Assembly (NCBI GenBank): GCA_963664065.1 | Contig: OY760942.1 | Span: 1,116,001 to 1,180,000, forward strand | Source of the DNA: JABDJL01 sp963664065 | GTDB lineage: Bacteria; Pseudomonadota; Gammaproteobacteria; Xanthomonadales; SZUA-36 | DNA: 64,000 nucleotides | Direction: 5' to 3' | Shown here: piece by piece, positions 51,193-61,953 of the stretch | Numbering within the stretch: the first letter of the stretch is position 1 | Layout: each line of letters starts with the position of its first letter | Made by a program: the position numbers and the translations under genes | The notes under the pieces: generated by a model | The model's database searches: none | Told to the model about the DNA's origin: nothing | The model's input: only the letters and a program-made list of their open reading frames with translations

Positions 51193-52956
51193 ATGGTAAA
51201 TGTCTCGCAGTTCATTAGTGAATTAAGACGCCGCGATGTGTTTCGCAGCGGTGTTGCCTACGTCGTCGTTGCGTGGCTGCTGATCCAGGTCTCCGATATT
51301 CTCCTAGAAACATTCGCCGCACCCGCATGGACAATGCGCGCCATCGTAATTGCGCTTGCCATCGGATTTCCGGTTGTACTGATTCTCGCTTGGATCTACG
51401 AGATTACGACCCATGGCGTAAAACGTACCGAACAGGTTTCCGAAGGCGAGTTGATCCCGGTTCACACCGGTCGTCAGATCGATTTCGTGATCATTGGCGT
51501 GCTGCTGGTGGCAGTCGCATTGTTCGCGGCGGACAGATTCAGGTGGATCGATTTTGGCACAGTGCCCTCGATCGATCTTCGTTCGATTGCTGTTCTGCCA
51601 CTCGCCAACCTGAGTGGAGATCCGGAACAGGAATACTTCGCCGACGGTATGACAGAGACATTGATTACAGAACTCTCCAAGATTGGCGCGCTGCGGGTAA
51701 TCTCCCGTCAATCAGTTATGCAATTTAAGGGCACGAAACTGTCCTTACCGGAAATCGCCCGGCAGTTGAACGTGGACGCGGTGATTGAAGGCTCGGCGCT
51801 GCTTATCGGTGATCAAGTCAGGGTCACGGTGCAGTTGATCGAGGCCGCAAGCGACGTACACCTGTGGGCCGATGACTACGACCGCGATCTTAGTGACGTG
51901 CTGGCAATACACAGCGAGGTCGCACGCGCCATCGCACACGAAATCCAAATTGCAGTGACCCCGGAGGAAGCGGCCCTTCTGGTTACTCGAGAGGTCAATC
52001 CCGAGGCCTATCGGCTCTATCTTCTGGCGCAGCACCATTTTCGCAGGATTGCACCTGCGGAACTAGAAATAGCCATCGAGTATTACCATCAAGCCATCGC
52101 GCTTGAGCCGCAGTACGCGCAAGCCTATGCGAGTCTGGCCGGCCTATATTTGTTTAAAGCCTTCTACCCCAACACACGCCCCCGGGAGACCTTTGAAAAA
52201 ATAAAACCCATGACGGCGCAAGCGTTGGAACTAGACAGCAACCTGGCCGATGCCCACCAACTTTACGCGACTACTTCTTGCTATTTCGACTGGGAATGGG
52301 AGAAAGCCGAGGAAGAATTCCTAAGGGTGATTGAACTCAATCCGAATCATCCTGAGGCACATCAATTTTACGCCTGGTGCCCGCTGATCGCCATGGGCCG
52401 AACGGAGAAAGCTCTCACTAGCATAAGGCGTGCACTCGAACTCGACCCCCTTGACTCCTTCGCGTACTGGACCGCGTCGGACGTGTATTACATGTCACGC
52501 CAATACGACCAGGCAATCACTCAGTTGCAAGAGGCCCTCAGTCTATTCCCCAACGATCCTTTCTTACATTCCCGACTGGGATGGAGTTATGTACAGAAGG
52601 GCATGTTCACAGAAGCATTTAGTGAATTGGATCGAGCGGTGAATTTATTTCCTGAAGAAACGGAATTCTCTTGGATGCTGGGGCACGCGTATGCGGTGGC
52701 CGGAAAAACTGCCCAGGCACGGAAAATTCTCGATGACCTGCACAGCTTAGCCGAAACACAGTATGTCCTGCCGTACGGCTTCGCGCTCATCCACACCGGC
52801 CTGGGAGAATACGAGGAAGCGCTGGAGTGGCTGGAAAGGGCCTACCAGGACCGCAATCTATGGATGCCGTTTCTTCAAGTAGAGCCCCGGTGGGATCCGC
52901 TGCGCTCCGACCCTCGCTTCCAGGACCTGCTGTGCCGCATGAACTTAGCGAAGTAG
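51193..52956 (+). CDS. Inner-membrane TolB-like/TPR protein
   Basis: The protein is 587 residues. The N-terminus FISELRRRDVFRSGVAYVVVA and three membrane spans (about 15-115) precede a TolB-N/FlgO-like periplasmic domain (SIAVLPLANLSGDPEQEYFA, DGMTETLITELSKIGALRVI). It then continues as tetratricopeptide repeats (about 280-560). This architecture often carries an N-terminal adenylate cyclase or DNA-binding domain; none is present here. It probably senses or scaffolds at the envelope. It converges on the TonB receptor pseudogene. Confidence 0.85.
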   Translation: MVNVSQFISELRRRDVFRSGVAYVVVAWLLIQVSDILLETFAAPAWTMRAIVIALAIGFPVVLILAWIYEITTHGVKRTEQVSEGELIPVHTGRQIDFVIIGVLLVAVALFAADRFRWIDFGTVPSIDLRSIAVLPLANLSGDPEQEYFADGMTETLITELSKIGALRVISRQSVMQFKGTKLSLPEIARQLNVDAVIEGSALLIGDQVRVTVQLIEAASDVHLWADDYDRDLSDVLAIHSEVARAIAHEIQIAVTPEEAALLVTREVNPEAYRLYLLAQHHFRRIAPAELEIAIEYYHQAIALEPQYAQAYASLAGLYLFKAFYPNTRPRETFEKIKPMTAQALELDSNLADAHQLYATTSCYFDWEWEKAEEEFLRVIELNPNHPEAHQFYAWCPLIAMGRTEKALTSIRRALELDPLDSFAYWTASDVYYMSRQYDQAITQLQEALSLFPNDPFLHSRLGWSYVQKGMFTEAFSELDRAVNLFPEETEFSWMLGHAYAVAGKTAQARKILDDLHSLAETQYVLPYGFALIHTGLGEYEEALEWLERAYQDRNLWMPFLQVEPRWDPLRSDPRFQDLLCRMNLAK

Positions 52957-52990
52957 GCTTCACCGCAGGGCCCGTTAATTTTTTTAGCAC

Positions 52991-55327
52991 CTACTGGTCA
53001 GGAGTGACATCAGACCCAAATCGGTACCGTACGCTTAAACCCCATTGTCGTGGGCGTGCAACATTGGCGACCACCAAGCCAAAATCCGGTTTGTTGGACA
53101 CGCCGCTTTGAATGTATTCCTCGTTGGTGAGATTGTCCCCAAACAGAGTGAACTGCCAGCGGCCGTCGTTACTCACCAGGCTTGCACTGGCATGCAGCAG
53201 CCCATAGGCGTCCTGGATGAGTTCCCCGGTATTGATGGCGTCCTTGTATGTTTTGTCCCGCCATGAGAAGTCGCCGCGAATCACAAGTCGGCCAATGTTT
53301 TGCAATTGCGTCGAGTAGTTCAGGCCCAGGTTGATTGACCACTCCGGCGTGTTCATGAGCTTGGAGTTCAGCGTAACGGGTACCGTCAAGCCCTGAAGAC
53401 CCAATGGATCCAGTTTGACGTATTTGGCATCCAGGTAGCCGATGCCCGCCTGCAACCTCAGACCGGAAGTCAGCGCTGCAGCGATTTCGACTTCCACGCC
53501 TTTTATCTCAGCCTCCGCTGCGTTGTGGATCTGGGGCTCGACCTTGTTGAGCACACTGATATGGATATCGTCATAGTTGGCGAAAAAAGTCGCACCCGTC
53601 ATCGTGAATCACCCGCGGCTTGCCTTGATGCCGAGTTCGTATGAAGTCACTTCCTCCGGATCAAATGGCAGGTAGTCCTCCCTGGGCAACAGCACTATGG
53701 TGTTGAATCCGCCGCTCTTGAATCCCCGTGAGACGCTGCCATAAATCTGCACGTCCGGACCAGGGAAATATTGCAGCCCGACCATCGGGGACAGGTTGGT
53801 GAATGACTTGGAGTTGCCGCCACTCGCCACAGGCCCGGTTCCCGATAGGTTTCTAATCCGTTTTTCCTCCTCCGTGTAACGTACGCCGGCAGACCCGGTC
53901 AGACGCTCGGTGAATGCATACTCGAGATGTGAAAAGACGGCCGCGCTGCGGGTACTGCCCTCACCTGTGACACCCCGGATGCCTGGAGTAATTGGAATGC
54001 CGAATAGCGGGTTGGGGACGCCAAAGACCGGGTCGAATTCAACAGCTGCGACGTCGGGGATAATGATCGCACCGCCGGAACCCCTGCGTTTCTCTTCGAA
54101 ATAATAGACACCCACCAGCCAATCCAGTGCGGCGTTACGGCCTCGAAGATTGAGTTCCTGGCTGAATTGATGTTGGTCGGTGCCGTTGGTGTTCCCGACG
54201 ATTGTCAACGGGGAAGCATCCGAGTCCACTGCCCAAAAGCTTTCCATGTCGCGGTAGGCGGTAATGGAGGTGAATGTCAGGTCACCGGGTCGCCAGTCGA
54301 CGATTGCTGTAAGCCCCGTAACATCCAAATTGGTTCCCGAATCGGCGGTCGAATAATTCGTGAAGCTGCCGGGCGTGATAAATCTGGAATCCCACGCCAC
54401 ACCATCGCCAAATCCTGGCACCGTGTTGCTTGGCGCCACAAAGAAATTGTAGGCGCCGGAAAGCGACATGGGACCTGGGTCGGCAAAGACCAGCGTGGTC
54501 ACCGGAGAGGACTGGCGGGTACGACTCCAGTCGGCAATGAAGTCAACAGTCAGATTTTCCCTGGGTAGCCAGCGCAATGCGCCACGAGCGTAATCGTTGT
54601 TGATGTCTCCGAATTCCGTGCCATCCTGCAGACTGGCGCCATAGCCGTCCCGGTTGAGGCTTGAGGCGGAGAATCTAGCCAGGACCTGATCCGTGAGCGG
54701 TCCATTGACGACCAGGCGCAAATCACTTCGATTGTCAGTGCCTGTGGTTACGTCGGCCCAAGCTGAGAATTCCCCGGTCGGGCGGGTGGTCATCACAGTA
54801 ATCGCGCCGCCGGTAGCGTTCTTGCCAAACACAGTACCCTGTGGACCACGCAATACCTCGACCTGGCTTACATCGAGTACACCCAGCACGCTCCCGAGGG
54901 CCCGTCCGACGTAGACACCGTCCAGATAGAGACCAACGGCCGGATCCGAGGATCCCTCTGCAAAGTTTGCCGCCTGACCAACCCCGCGAATAAAAATCGA
55001 GGAGAAGTTGGATGCTCCAAGGAAAGACTGATCCCATTCCAGATTGGGCGTGTAGACGGCGATTTCAGCGACGTTGGTCAGATTGAGCGCCTCCAGTTCC
55101 AGATCTGTGAAGACGGTCATGGATACAGGCACGTCTTGCGCCGCCTTTTCGCGCTTAAGTGCCGTAACGATGATTTCTTCGATGACCGGTTGGTCATCAC
55201 TGGTCCGGGACGGTGTGGTTTCCTGGGGGTGTGCCGAGGCAAACGATAACAGGCTGAAGAACACGCATAGTGCGCGTGCAAATCCCGAGTGAGAAAAATT
55301 CAGAAATTTGAACACGGGCAACCTCAT
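52991..55327 (-). pseudogene. TonB-dependent receptor interrupted by one in-frame TGA
   Basis: From the ATG at 55327 the frame runs 572 codons to a TGA at 53611-53609. It then continues in the same frame for 205 more codons to the true stop. Signal peptide, TonB box region, plug (EIIVTALKREKAAQDVPVSM, IFIRGVGQAAN, VEVLRGPQGTVFGKNATGGA) and a 22-strand-type barrel are all recognisable, and the part after the TGA supplies the last strands, ending in VRYRFG. No base is lost, so this is a nonsense change, not a frameshift. The ligand is unknown. Readthrough is possible but unproven; a sequencing error is also possible. Confidence 0.85.
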
Positions 55328-55548
55328 TGCACTACCGCTGAACAAGACCATCCTCAGCACAACAATTTCAAACGCTATATGAGAAAAAGTCTAGCAGAAG
55401 AACGGTCCAGCAACCTGACAGTCAGGTTAATTGACCTTGGTCACCCTCAAGGGAACGTCCACGGTCTTTAGGAAACAGTTAACAAAACCGGGGCAGGATT
55501 TATCTACTTCTAGCCTTCTGGCTAAATTACCAACGGCAAAATTCCTGG

Positions 55549-56541
55549 TCATCGGCAGGTAACGATTCCGTCTATCTCGGTCAATAAATCACTGCGACAG
55601 ATGTCGCCATTCAGATAAATACGCGGCATGTCAGCGGGCACGAGATCATTTATCGTTTTTTCTATCAAGGCAAAATCTTCAGCATTCCGGACATAGATCT
55701 TCAACACACCGGAATCACCCAAACCGGGGCGCTGTCCCCCCAGCAGGCGCTGGCCTTCCGCCAGCAGGGCGTTGACGTTTCTCAGCGACTCGGAAACCTG
55801 GTCAGTCGCATTATCATGGTGTGTTTCGTGGCCTACCACACTGGCTGTGCCGGATATCAGGAATTGCCTGGACTCCACACCCTGCATGATGGTCCCACGG
55901 GAGAACAAGGGGCTTTTTGGGCTGTATTGACGCGGATACTGCCATGCATTGAGCTGGCGGGGATTTTCAACATTCAGTCCGGGCAGGGCACCGGCGAGGA
56001 AATAGATTTGCAAGGCCGGCTCTGAAGCATCAACACCGATTGCGGTAGCGGCCGGCGTCATGGGCTGATCGCCATATGCGGCAGCCAGCGCCATGGCACG
56101 ACCAACGCAAAATTGCCGGTAACGCTCCTGGTCCCCCTGTCCTTCATTGATTCCTGGAATGTAGTTCCAGATTTTCTGTGGCCAGTGGTGGGGCGAGCGG
56201 CCAAGAAATGCCTGTAATTCCTCGTATGCAAGCTTGCTGGCTTCGCAAACATCAGCGTGCTCCCGCAGGTCCATTCGGATATGCCCCATGCTCAGATCCA
56301 ACCCGCGCACAAACCGGACATGCCCGATTTGACCGGATTCCACCGGCCCACGTGCCCGCCAGACTTCCACGATGGGCTTTTTATCCAGTTGCGCAAGGGC
56401 AATCGGCACATGCCGGGGATCCGATGACAACAGCGGCGAGGTTCCGAATTCAAAGACCGCCAGAATATCGCTACCCGCTTCAAGTACAGCAGCGGCGGAC
56501 TGGCGTTCATAGTGAACCGAAAAAACGGCGGGATCCGGCAT
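55549..56541 (-). CDS. Chorismatase of the FkbO/Hyg5/XanB2 family
   Basis: The protein is 330 residues. The ATG at 56541 follows the acetoacetyl-CoA synthetase stop by one base (TGATATG), so translation is coupled. The pattern KIWNYIPGINEGQGDQERYR with QFCVGRAMALAAA and the final RidA-like portion match chorismatases. These convert chorismate to 3-hydroxybenzoate, 4-hydroxybenzoate or a dihydrodiol. XanB2 of Xanthomonas makes hydroxybenzoates for ubiquinone and xanthomonadin. Old annotations call this family pteridine-dependent deoxygenase. Which product is formed cannot be decided from sequence here. Confidence 0.8.
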   Translation of the reverse strand: MPDPAVFSVHYERQSAAAVLEAGSDILAVFEFGTSPLLSSDPRHVPIALAQLDKKPIVEVWRARGPVESGQIGHVRFVRGLDLSMGHIRMDLREHADVCEASKLAYEELQAFLGRSPHHWPQKIWNYIPGINEGQGDQERYRQFCVGRAMALAAAYGDQPMTPAATAIGVDASEPALQIYFLAGALPGLNVENPRQLNAWQYPRQYSPKSPLFSRGTIMQGVESRQFLISGTASVVGHETHHDNATDQVSESLRNVNALLAEGQRLLGGQRPGLGDSGVLKIYVRNAEDFALIEKTINDLVPADMPRIYLNGDICRSDLLTEIDGIVTCR

Positions 56542-56542
56542 A

Positions 56543-58492
56543 TCAGGTCTCGAGCTCCGGCAGGTTCTCATACAATTTCAGCGACTCTGGATTGGCCAGG
56601 GCGGACAGGTTTTTCACCGGAAGGCCCTCGACGATATTGCGTACCGCCAATTCAACAATCTTGCCGCTTACGGTGCGCGGAATGTCACCAACCTGGATAA
56701 TTTTCGCCGGCACATGACGGGGGGTCGCATTGTTGCGAATGGTACTGCAAATCTTGCTGATCAATTCATCGTCAAGGTGAATTCCGTCACGCAGACGGAT
56801 AAACAGGATGACACGAACATCATTTTCCCAGTCCTGGCCGATGCAGATACTTTCCAGAACTTCATCCAGTTTCTCAACCTGGCGATAGATTTCGGCTGTT
56901 CCTATCCTTACACCACCGGGGTTGAGGGTCGCATCGGAACGGCCAAAAATCACGTAACCATCGTGTTTTGTGTGCATGACATAATCGCCGTGTGCCCAGA
57001 TTCCGGGAAACTGCTCAAAGTAGGCCGCCTTGTAACGGCTGCCGTCTTCATCCTGCCAAAAACACACCGGCATGGAAGGGAAGGGCCGGGCGCAGCATAG
57101 TTCTCCGGCTTCCCCTACATCGGCCATGCTACCGTCGTCGCGCCGGATTTCAACCTTCATTGCCAGCCCCGCACACTGGATTTCTCCTCGATGGACCGGT
57201 AATACCGGGCAGCCCCCGACAAAACATGAAACGATATCGGTTCCCCCGGCAATCGATGCCAGGCAAAGGTCCTGTTTAACATCCCGGTACACGTAATCGA
57301 AGCTTTCAGGTGCCAGTGGCGAGCCGGTAGATAACATGGTTTCAAGTGAGGACAACTGGTGGGTTTGCGCGGGCTTGAGACCGGCTTTTTCCCATGAAGA
57401 AATCATCTTGGCGCCGGTTCCAAAGATCGTGATCTCGTGTTGGTCAATCAGGTCGAACATCGCCTCCGGCCCCGGATAAAATGGTGAGCCTTCGTAAAGT
57501 ACGAGGGTAGCGCCCAGTGCCAGGTTGCTGGCCAGCCAGTTCCACATCATCCAGCCACAAGTGGTGAAATAGCACACCCGGTCGTCGCGACTGACGTCTG
57601 CATGCAGGGCCAGCTCCTTCAGATGTTGTAACAGGGTGCCACCTGCCCCGTGGGTAATGCACTTGGGCACTCCGGTGGTTCCGGAGGAATATAAAATATA
57701 AACCGGGTGGTCAAAAGGCAGTGGTAGAAAATCAATTTCCGTGACGTTCTCGTCGATAAAATCGGAATACGCAGACGCTGATTCAATTCCACTGCTTATG
57801 ACACCATCTTCGAGGTAGGGAACCATCACGATTTGCATGATTGAAGGAATGTGTAAGGAGATTTCACGCACCCGTTCCAGGCAATCGTGCACTTTGCCAT
57901 TGTATTGATAGGCGTCGGCGCAAAAAAGCACTTTCGGCTCAATTTGTCCAAGCCGATCGACCACACTCTGTGTGCCGAAATCCGGCGAGCAGGAAGACCA
58001 GATCGCGCCCATGCTGGTGGTGGCAAGCATTGCAACCAGAGTTTCAGGAAGGTTGGGCAGGAAAGCGGCGACCCGGTCTCCTTTTGTCACGCCCGCAGTT
58101 TTCAATGCGGCGGCAGTGGCGGCTACCTGGCGGTAAAGTTCCGCGTAGCTCAATTCGCGGCTGAAGCCTGCTTCAGACTGGAAAATGATCGCTGTGTGCT
58201 CGTCACGGCGAGCTAACAGGTTTTCGGCGAAATTCAGCCGGGCATCCGGGAACCAGCGCGCGCCGGGCATCTGATCGCCATCGGCCAGTACGCCCTCGCC
58301 GCTGCTTCCAACGACTTCAAAAAACTCCCATACTCCCCGCCAAAATGCCTCGGGTGCATTGATGGAAAAATCATGCAAGCTGTGGAAGTCATGTACCCCC
58401 GGGTCTGTTTCTTCGCGGATTAGCTGAATGAACCGGCTGATGTTGGCATTGGCAACTCTTTCGGGAGAGGGAGTCCAGCATACCTCGTTCAT
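56543..58492 (-). CDS. Acetoacetyl-CoA synthetase
   Basis: This 649-residue ANL-family ligase has an acetyl-CoA-synthetase-like N-terminal cap (EAFWRGVWEFFEVVGSSG), the AMP motif YILYSSGTTGVPKCITHGAG, WASNLALGATLVLYEGSPFY and the C-terminal VSGKIVELAVRNI with the catalytic Lys. The variant CGWMMWNWLASNLALG block favours acetoacetate over acetate. It can activate acetoacetate released by the fahA reaction. It follows etfA by about 21 bp. Confidence 0.9.
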   Translation of the reverse strand: MNEVCWTPSPERVANANISRFIQLIREETDPGVHDFHSLHDFSINAPEAFWRGVWEFFEVVGSSGEGVLADGDQMPGARWFPDARLNFAENLLARRDEHTAIIFQSEAGFSRELSYAELYRQVAATAAALKTAGVTKGDRVAAFLPNLPETLVAMLATTSMGAIWSSCSPDFGTQSVVDRLGQIEPKVLFCADAYQYNGKVHDCLERVREISLHIPSIMQIVMVPYLEDGVISSGIESASAYSDFIDENVTEIDFLPLPFDHPVYILYSSGTTGVPKCITHGAGGTLLQHLKELALHADVSRDDRVCYFTTCGWMMWNWLASNLALGATLVLYEGSPFYPGPEAMFDLIDQHEITIFGTGAKMISSWEKAGLKPAQTHQLSSLETMLSTGSPLAPESFDYVYRDVKQDLCLASIAGGTDIVSCFVGGCPVLPVHRGEIQCAGLAMKVEIRRDDGSMADVGEAGELCCARPFPSMPVCFWQDEDGSRYKAAYFEQFPGIWAHGDYVMHTKHDGYVIFGRSDATLNPGGVRIGTAEIYRQVEKLDEVLESICIGQDWENDVRVILFIRLRDGIHLDDELISKICSTIRNNATPRHVPAKIIQVGDIPRTVSGKIVELAVRNIVEGLPVKNLSALANPESLKLYENLPELET

Positions 58493-58513
58493 GAAATATT
58501 CCGCCGGTCCTGA

Positions 58514-59452
58514 CTAATCCAGCAGATCAATTATTTCCGGGATCACTGAAAAAAGATCACCGGCCAGGCCAATATCGGCCAATTCAAAAATTGGAGCATC
58601 CGGATCTTTGTTGACTGCAACAATGACACCCGCGTCCTTTATGCCGGTAACATGCTGGATGGCGCCTGAAATTCCAAAGGCCATATACAGCTCGGGCGAA
58701 ATAATTTTCCCGGTCTGACCGACCTGCATATCATTGGCAACATAGCCGGCATCCACCGCAGCGCGCGAGGCACCAACGCCCGCGCCCATTTGATCGGCCA
58801 GCCTGTAAATCAAATCGAAATTCTCAGCACTTCCCAGGGCACGGCCCCCTGATACAACCACTTTGGCAGTTTGCAGGTCCGGCCGGTCTCCACCGCCGGC
58901 TTCAAGCCCCACAAACGTTGTGTGGCCTGCTGCTTGTGCGGATGCGTCCCTCGACTTGATGGCGGCACTGCCGCCCTCTTCGGCGCTCGACCAGGAAGCC
59001 GTTCGGGCTGTGGCGACTACAAGGGTGTTTTCAGGAACTTCTACATCGACAATCGCGTTACCGGCGTATACGGGGCGTTTGAATTTCCGGCTGCTCTCCA
59101 CTGCCATGATGTCACTGACCTGGTTAACACCCAGCAATGCAGCAACCCGTGGCATCAGGTCTCTGCCCAGCGTCGTTGACGGGCCCAGGATATGACTGTA
59201 AGCGTCTGCCATGGCGACAATTTCCGCTGCCCAGTTGGCTGCCAGCGGAGCTTCGAGATGTGCGGCATCTGTCACATAAACCGTGCTCACACCCTGTATG
59301 GCCGCAGCCTGTCCGGCGATTTCCTGTACGCCATGACCCAATACCACGATATCGACATCGCCCCCGATCTCTGTCGCACAACTGACGCATTTGGCAGTGC
59401 TGGGGTTGATCTCGTTGCCGTTGTGTTCGGCGATAATCAGAATCTGTGCCAT
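58514..59452 (-). CDS. etfA: Electron transfer flavoprotein alpha subunit
   Basis: The protein is 312 residues from the ATG at 59452, for which GAGGAG lies at proper distance; GTG and ATG codons slightly upstream are less well placed. The C-terminal FAD domain shows VVSGGRALGSAENFDLI, VGASRAAVDAGYV, QVGQTGKIISPELYMAFGIS and GAIQHVTGIKDAGVIVAVNK. It pairs with EtfB and passes electrons from acyl-CoA dehydrogenases to ETF-QO. Confidence 0.96.
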   Translation of the reverse strand: MAQILIIAEHNGNEINPSTAKCVSCATEIGGDVDIVVLGHGVQEIAGQAAAIQGVSTVYVTDAAHLEAPLAANWAAEIVAMADAYSHILGPSTTLGRDLMPRVAALLGVNQVSDIMAVESSRKFKRPVYAGNAIVDVEVPENTLVVATARTASWSSAEEGGSAAIKSRDASAQAAGHTTFVGLEAGGGDRPDLQTAKVVVSGGRALGSAENFDLIYRLADQMGAGVGASRAAVDAGYVANDMQVGQTGKIISPELYMAFGISGAIQHVTGIKDAGVIVAVNKDPDAPIFELADIGLAGDLFSVIPEIIDLLD

Positions 59453-59463
59453 TTCCATGCTCC

Positions 59464-60210
59464 TCACACCAGCCCGCGCTGTTTCAATTCAGATACTAGT
59501 TGGGCGGCATCCTCGACCATCACACCCCGGGACCGGGCCGGAGGTGAGGTGAAATTGCTCAGCTGAATATCGTTCTCGGGCTGCACGCCAAGCTCAACGA
59601 GTTCGATCACATCCAGCGGTTTGCGCTTGGCCTTCATGATGTCCGGCAGTTTCACAAACCGCGGTTCGTTCAAGCGCAGGTCCACCGTGATGACGGCAGG
59701 CAATTCCACATCAATGGTTTCCAGGCCGGCGTCAACCTCACGGGTGACCCGGCACATCCCGCCATTCAAATCCATTTTCGAAACAAAACTCGCCTGCGGG
59801 CGATTCCACAGCGCAGCCAGCATCTGGCCCGTCTGGCTGTTGTCGCCGTCGATGGCCTGTTTGCCCAATATCACCAGTCCGGCATCTTCGTTTTCTACGA
59901 GTTTGAGCAGGGCACGGGCGATGGTCAGCGGTTGCAGCGCAGATTCGGCCCTGATCTGGATGCCCCGGTCTGCGCCCATAGCCAGGCCGGTACGGATTTG
60001 TTGCTGACATTCGTCACCTCCGACAGAAACAACGATCACCTCGTCCGCGTTGCCCGCTTCCCTGATGCGCAGGGCTTCTTCGAGTGCAATCTCGTCGAAC
60101 GGATTGATACTCATTTTGACGCCGTCGGTTTCGACACCGCTGCCATCGGATCGAACACGGATACGAACGTTGTAGTCAACAACACGCTTGATGCCAACCA
60201 GTATTTTCAT
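59464..60210 (-). CDS. etfB: Electron transfer flavoprotein beta subunit
   Basis: This 248-residue subunit begins MKILVGIKRVVDYNVRIRV and has the signature MSINPFDEIALEEALRIREA and VELPAVITVDLRLNEPRFV. It binds AMP and forms the electron carrier with EtfA, which follows within 11 bp. Confidence 0.96.
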   Translation of the reverse strand: MKILVGIKRVVDYNVRIRVRSDGSGVETDGVKMSINPFDEIALEEALRIREAGNADEVIVVSVGGDECQQQIRTGLAMGADRGIQIRAESALQPLTIARALLKLVENEDAGLVILGKQAIDGDNSQTGQMLAALWNRPQASFVSKMDLNGGMCRVTREVDAGLETIDVELPAVITVDLRLNEPRFVKLPDIMKAKRKPLDVIELVELGVQPENDIQLSNFTSPPARSRGVMVEDAAQLVSELKQRGLV

Positions 60211-60236
60211 TTTTATTCCTTAAAAGTATTTATAAA

Positions 60237-61847
60237 TCAAAGACTTTGATAATTGGGACCACTACCGCCCTCGGGCGTCACCCAGTTGATCACCTGGTAG
60301 GGATCCTTGATGTCGCAGGTTTTGCAGTGCACGCAATTGGCGGCGTTAATTTGTAAGCGCGGCCCGTCAATGTCTTCCACCATTTCGTAGACATCTGCCG
60401 GGCAGAATCGCGTACAAGGATTGTTAAATTCAATACTGCACCGCGTCGTGCAGATTTCCCGGTCGAGAATTTGCAGGTGTATCGGCTGGTCTTCGTCATG
60501 ATCCGTTGTTGCGAAGTAAACGGATGACAGGCGGTCACGGGGCGGCAGGTCGCGTTCAATCCAGCCCCGGTCAGGTGCAGTAAAACCCGATGCCCTGGCC
60601 AGTTGCGAATGATCTGCATGATTGCTGAGAGTTCTCTTTAGACGCCCCATGGTCAGGGTTTCAATGGCAGCAGTGAGTAATCCCTTCCACAGGCCCTTTT
60701 GAAAACCCGGCCGGATGTTGCGCACTTTATGCAACTCGGACATCACCGGGGAAGCCCGCAGGCGTGCGTCGAATCCTTCTGAACTTGCGGATTCAGCGAT
60801 GTGCTCGGCGGCCAGCATGCCCGATCGCATGGCCTGGTGAGTGCCCTTGATTTTAGGTACGTTCAGGGTACCGGCAGCATCACCGATCAATATCGCGCCA
60901 GGCATTTCCACTTTCGGTAATGATTGGAATCCACCTTCGGTGAGGGCGCGTGCCCCACTGGAAATGATTTCTCCACCTTCCAGCAAGGGCTTGACCGATG
61001 GGTGGTGCTTGAATTGCTGGAATGCCTCGAATGGTGAAAACTCCGGGTCAGCATAATCCAGGCCGCAGACGAAGCCGATGGCTACCAGGTCATTTTCAAG
61101 GTGATAAATAAAACTGCCGCCATAAATGGCGGGATCCAGCGGCCAGCCAACGGTATGCCGGACTCTTCCAGGCGACGACTTTCCAGGTGCAAGCTTCCAT
61201 AACTCTTTGAGACCAATACCGTATGTCTGCGGGTCAGAATCCTTGTCGAGCTGAAACTTTTTGATCAGCTGCTTGCTGAGGTGCCCGTGACACCCCTCGG
61301 CCAGAATGGTCGATGCCGCACGTATTTCGATACCCTGTACATAGGTATCTTTGGCATTGCCAGCGCGGTCGATACCCATATCGCCGATGGTGACACCGCC
61401 CACACTGCCGTCGTCTGTGTAGCGGATACCGGCTGCAGCGAAGCCCGGAAAAACATCGACACCGGCTGCTTCAGCGTGGCCGGCCAGCCAATTGCACATG
61501 GCGCCTAGGGATACGATGTAATTGCCATGATTTTTCTGTTGTGGCGGAGTTGGGAACCTGACTTTTCTGTCTTTCATCAGGAAGTAAAACTGATCGTCCT
61601 TGACCGCTACACAAATCGGCGGCGGTTGGTCTGTCCAGCCCGGCAGCAACTCATCCAGCGGACCGGGTTCAATCACCGCGCCGGAAAGGATATGCGACCC
61701 GACTTCCGCGCTTTTCTCAATCACGGCAACCATGAGATCTTCTTTGAGTTGCTTGAGACGTATGGCGCAGGCAAGGCCGGCCGGTCCTGCGCCCACGACA
61801 ATGACATCGTATTCCATGATTTCGCGTTCAGTTTCAGCTGAATTCAT
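60237..61847 (-). CDS. Electron transfer flavoprotein-ubiquinone oxidoreductase
   Basis: The protein is 536 residues from the ATG at 61847 (an ATG ten codons later is possible). It has a FAD motif (DVIVVGAGPAGLACAIRLKQ) and a quinone- and membrane-binding middle. A C-terminal 4Fe-4S ferredoxin domain carries cysteines in NPCTRFCPADVYE and NCVHCKTCDIKDP. It oxidises EtfAB and reduces ubiquinone. The order ETF-QO, etfB, etfA gives a complete route from acyl-CoA oxidation to the quinone pool. Confidence 0.95.
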   Translation of the reverse strand: MNSAETEREIMEYDVIVVGAGPAGLACAIRLKQLKEDLMVAVIEKSAEVGSHILSGAVIEPGPLDELLPGWTDQPPPICVAVKDDQFYFLMKDRKVRFPTPPQQKNHGNYIVSLGAMCNWLAGHAEAAGVDVFPGFAAAGIRYTDDGSVGGVTIGDMGIDRAGNAKDTYVQGIEIRAASTILAEGCHGHLSKQLIKKFQLDKDSDPQTYGIGLKELWKLAPGKSSPGRVRHTVGWPLDPAIYGGSFIYHLENDLVAIGFVCGLDYADPEFSPFEAFQQFKHHPSVKPLLEGGEIISSGARALTEGGFQSLPKVEMPGAILIGDAAGTLNVPKIKGTHQAMRSGMLAAEHIAESASSEGFDARLRASPVMSELHKVRNIRPGFQKGLWKGLLTAAIETLTMGRLKRTLSNHADHSQLARASGFTAPDRGWIERDLPPRDRLSSVYFATTDHDEDQPIHLQILDREICTTRCSIEFNNPCTRFCPADVYEMVEDIDGPRLQINAANCVHCKTCDIKDPYQVINWVTPEGGSGPNYQSL

Positions 61848-61953
61848 TCGTGTTCCACGGCGGTCGGTGCAAGCCACGCATTATATCTTCACCACAACAG
61901 GCAAACCTATCAATTTAGGAAAAAAATACGTCCATAGAGCTTTGCTGAACGGT

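Noticed and set aside
53609..53611. Selenocysteine at the in-frame TGA of the TonB receptor
   Set aside because: TonB receptors are not known selenoproteins, the position is not a redox site, and no convincing SECIS-like hairpin was noticed directly after the codon.
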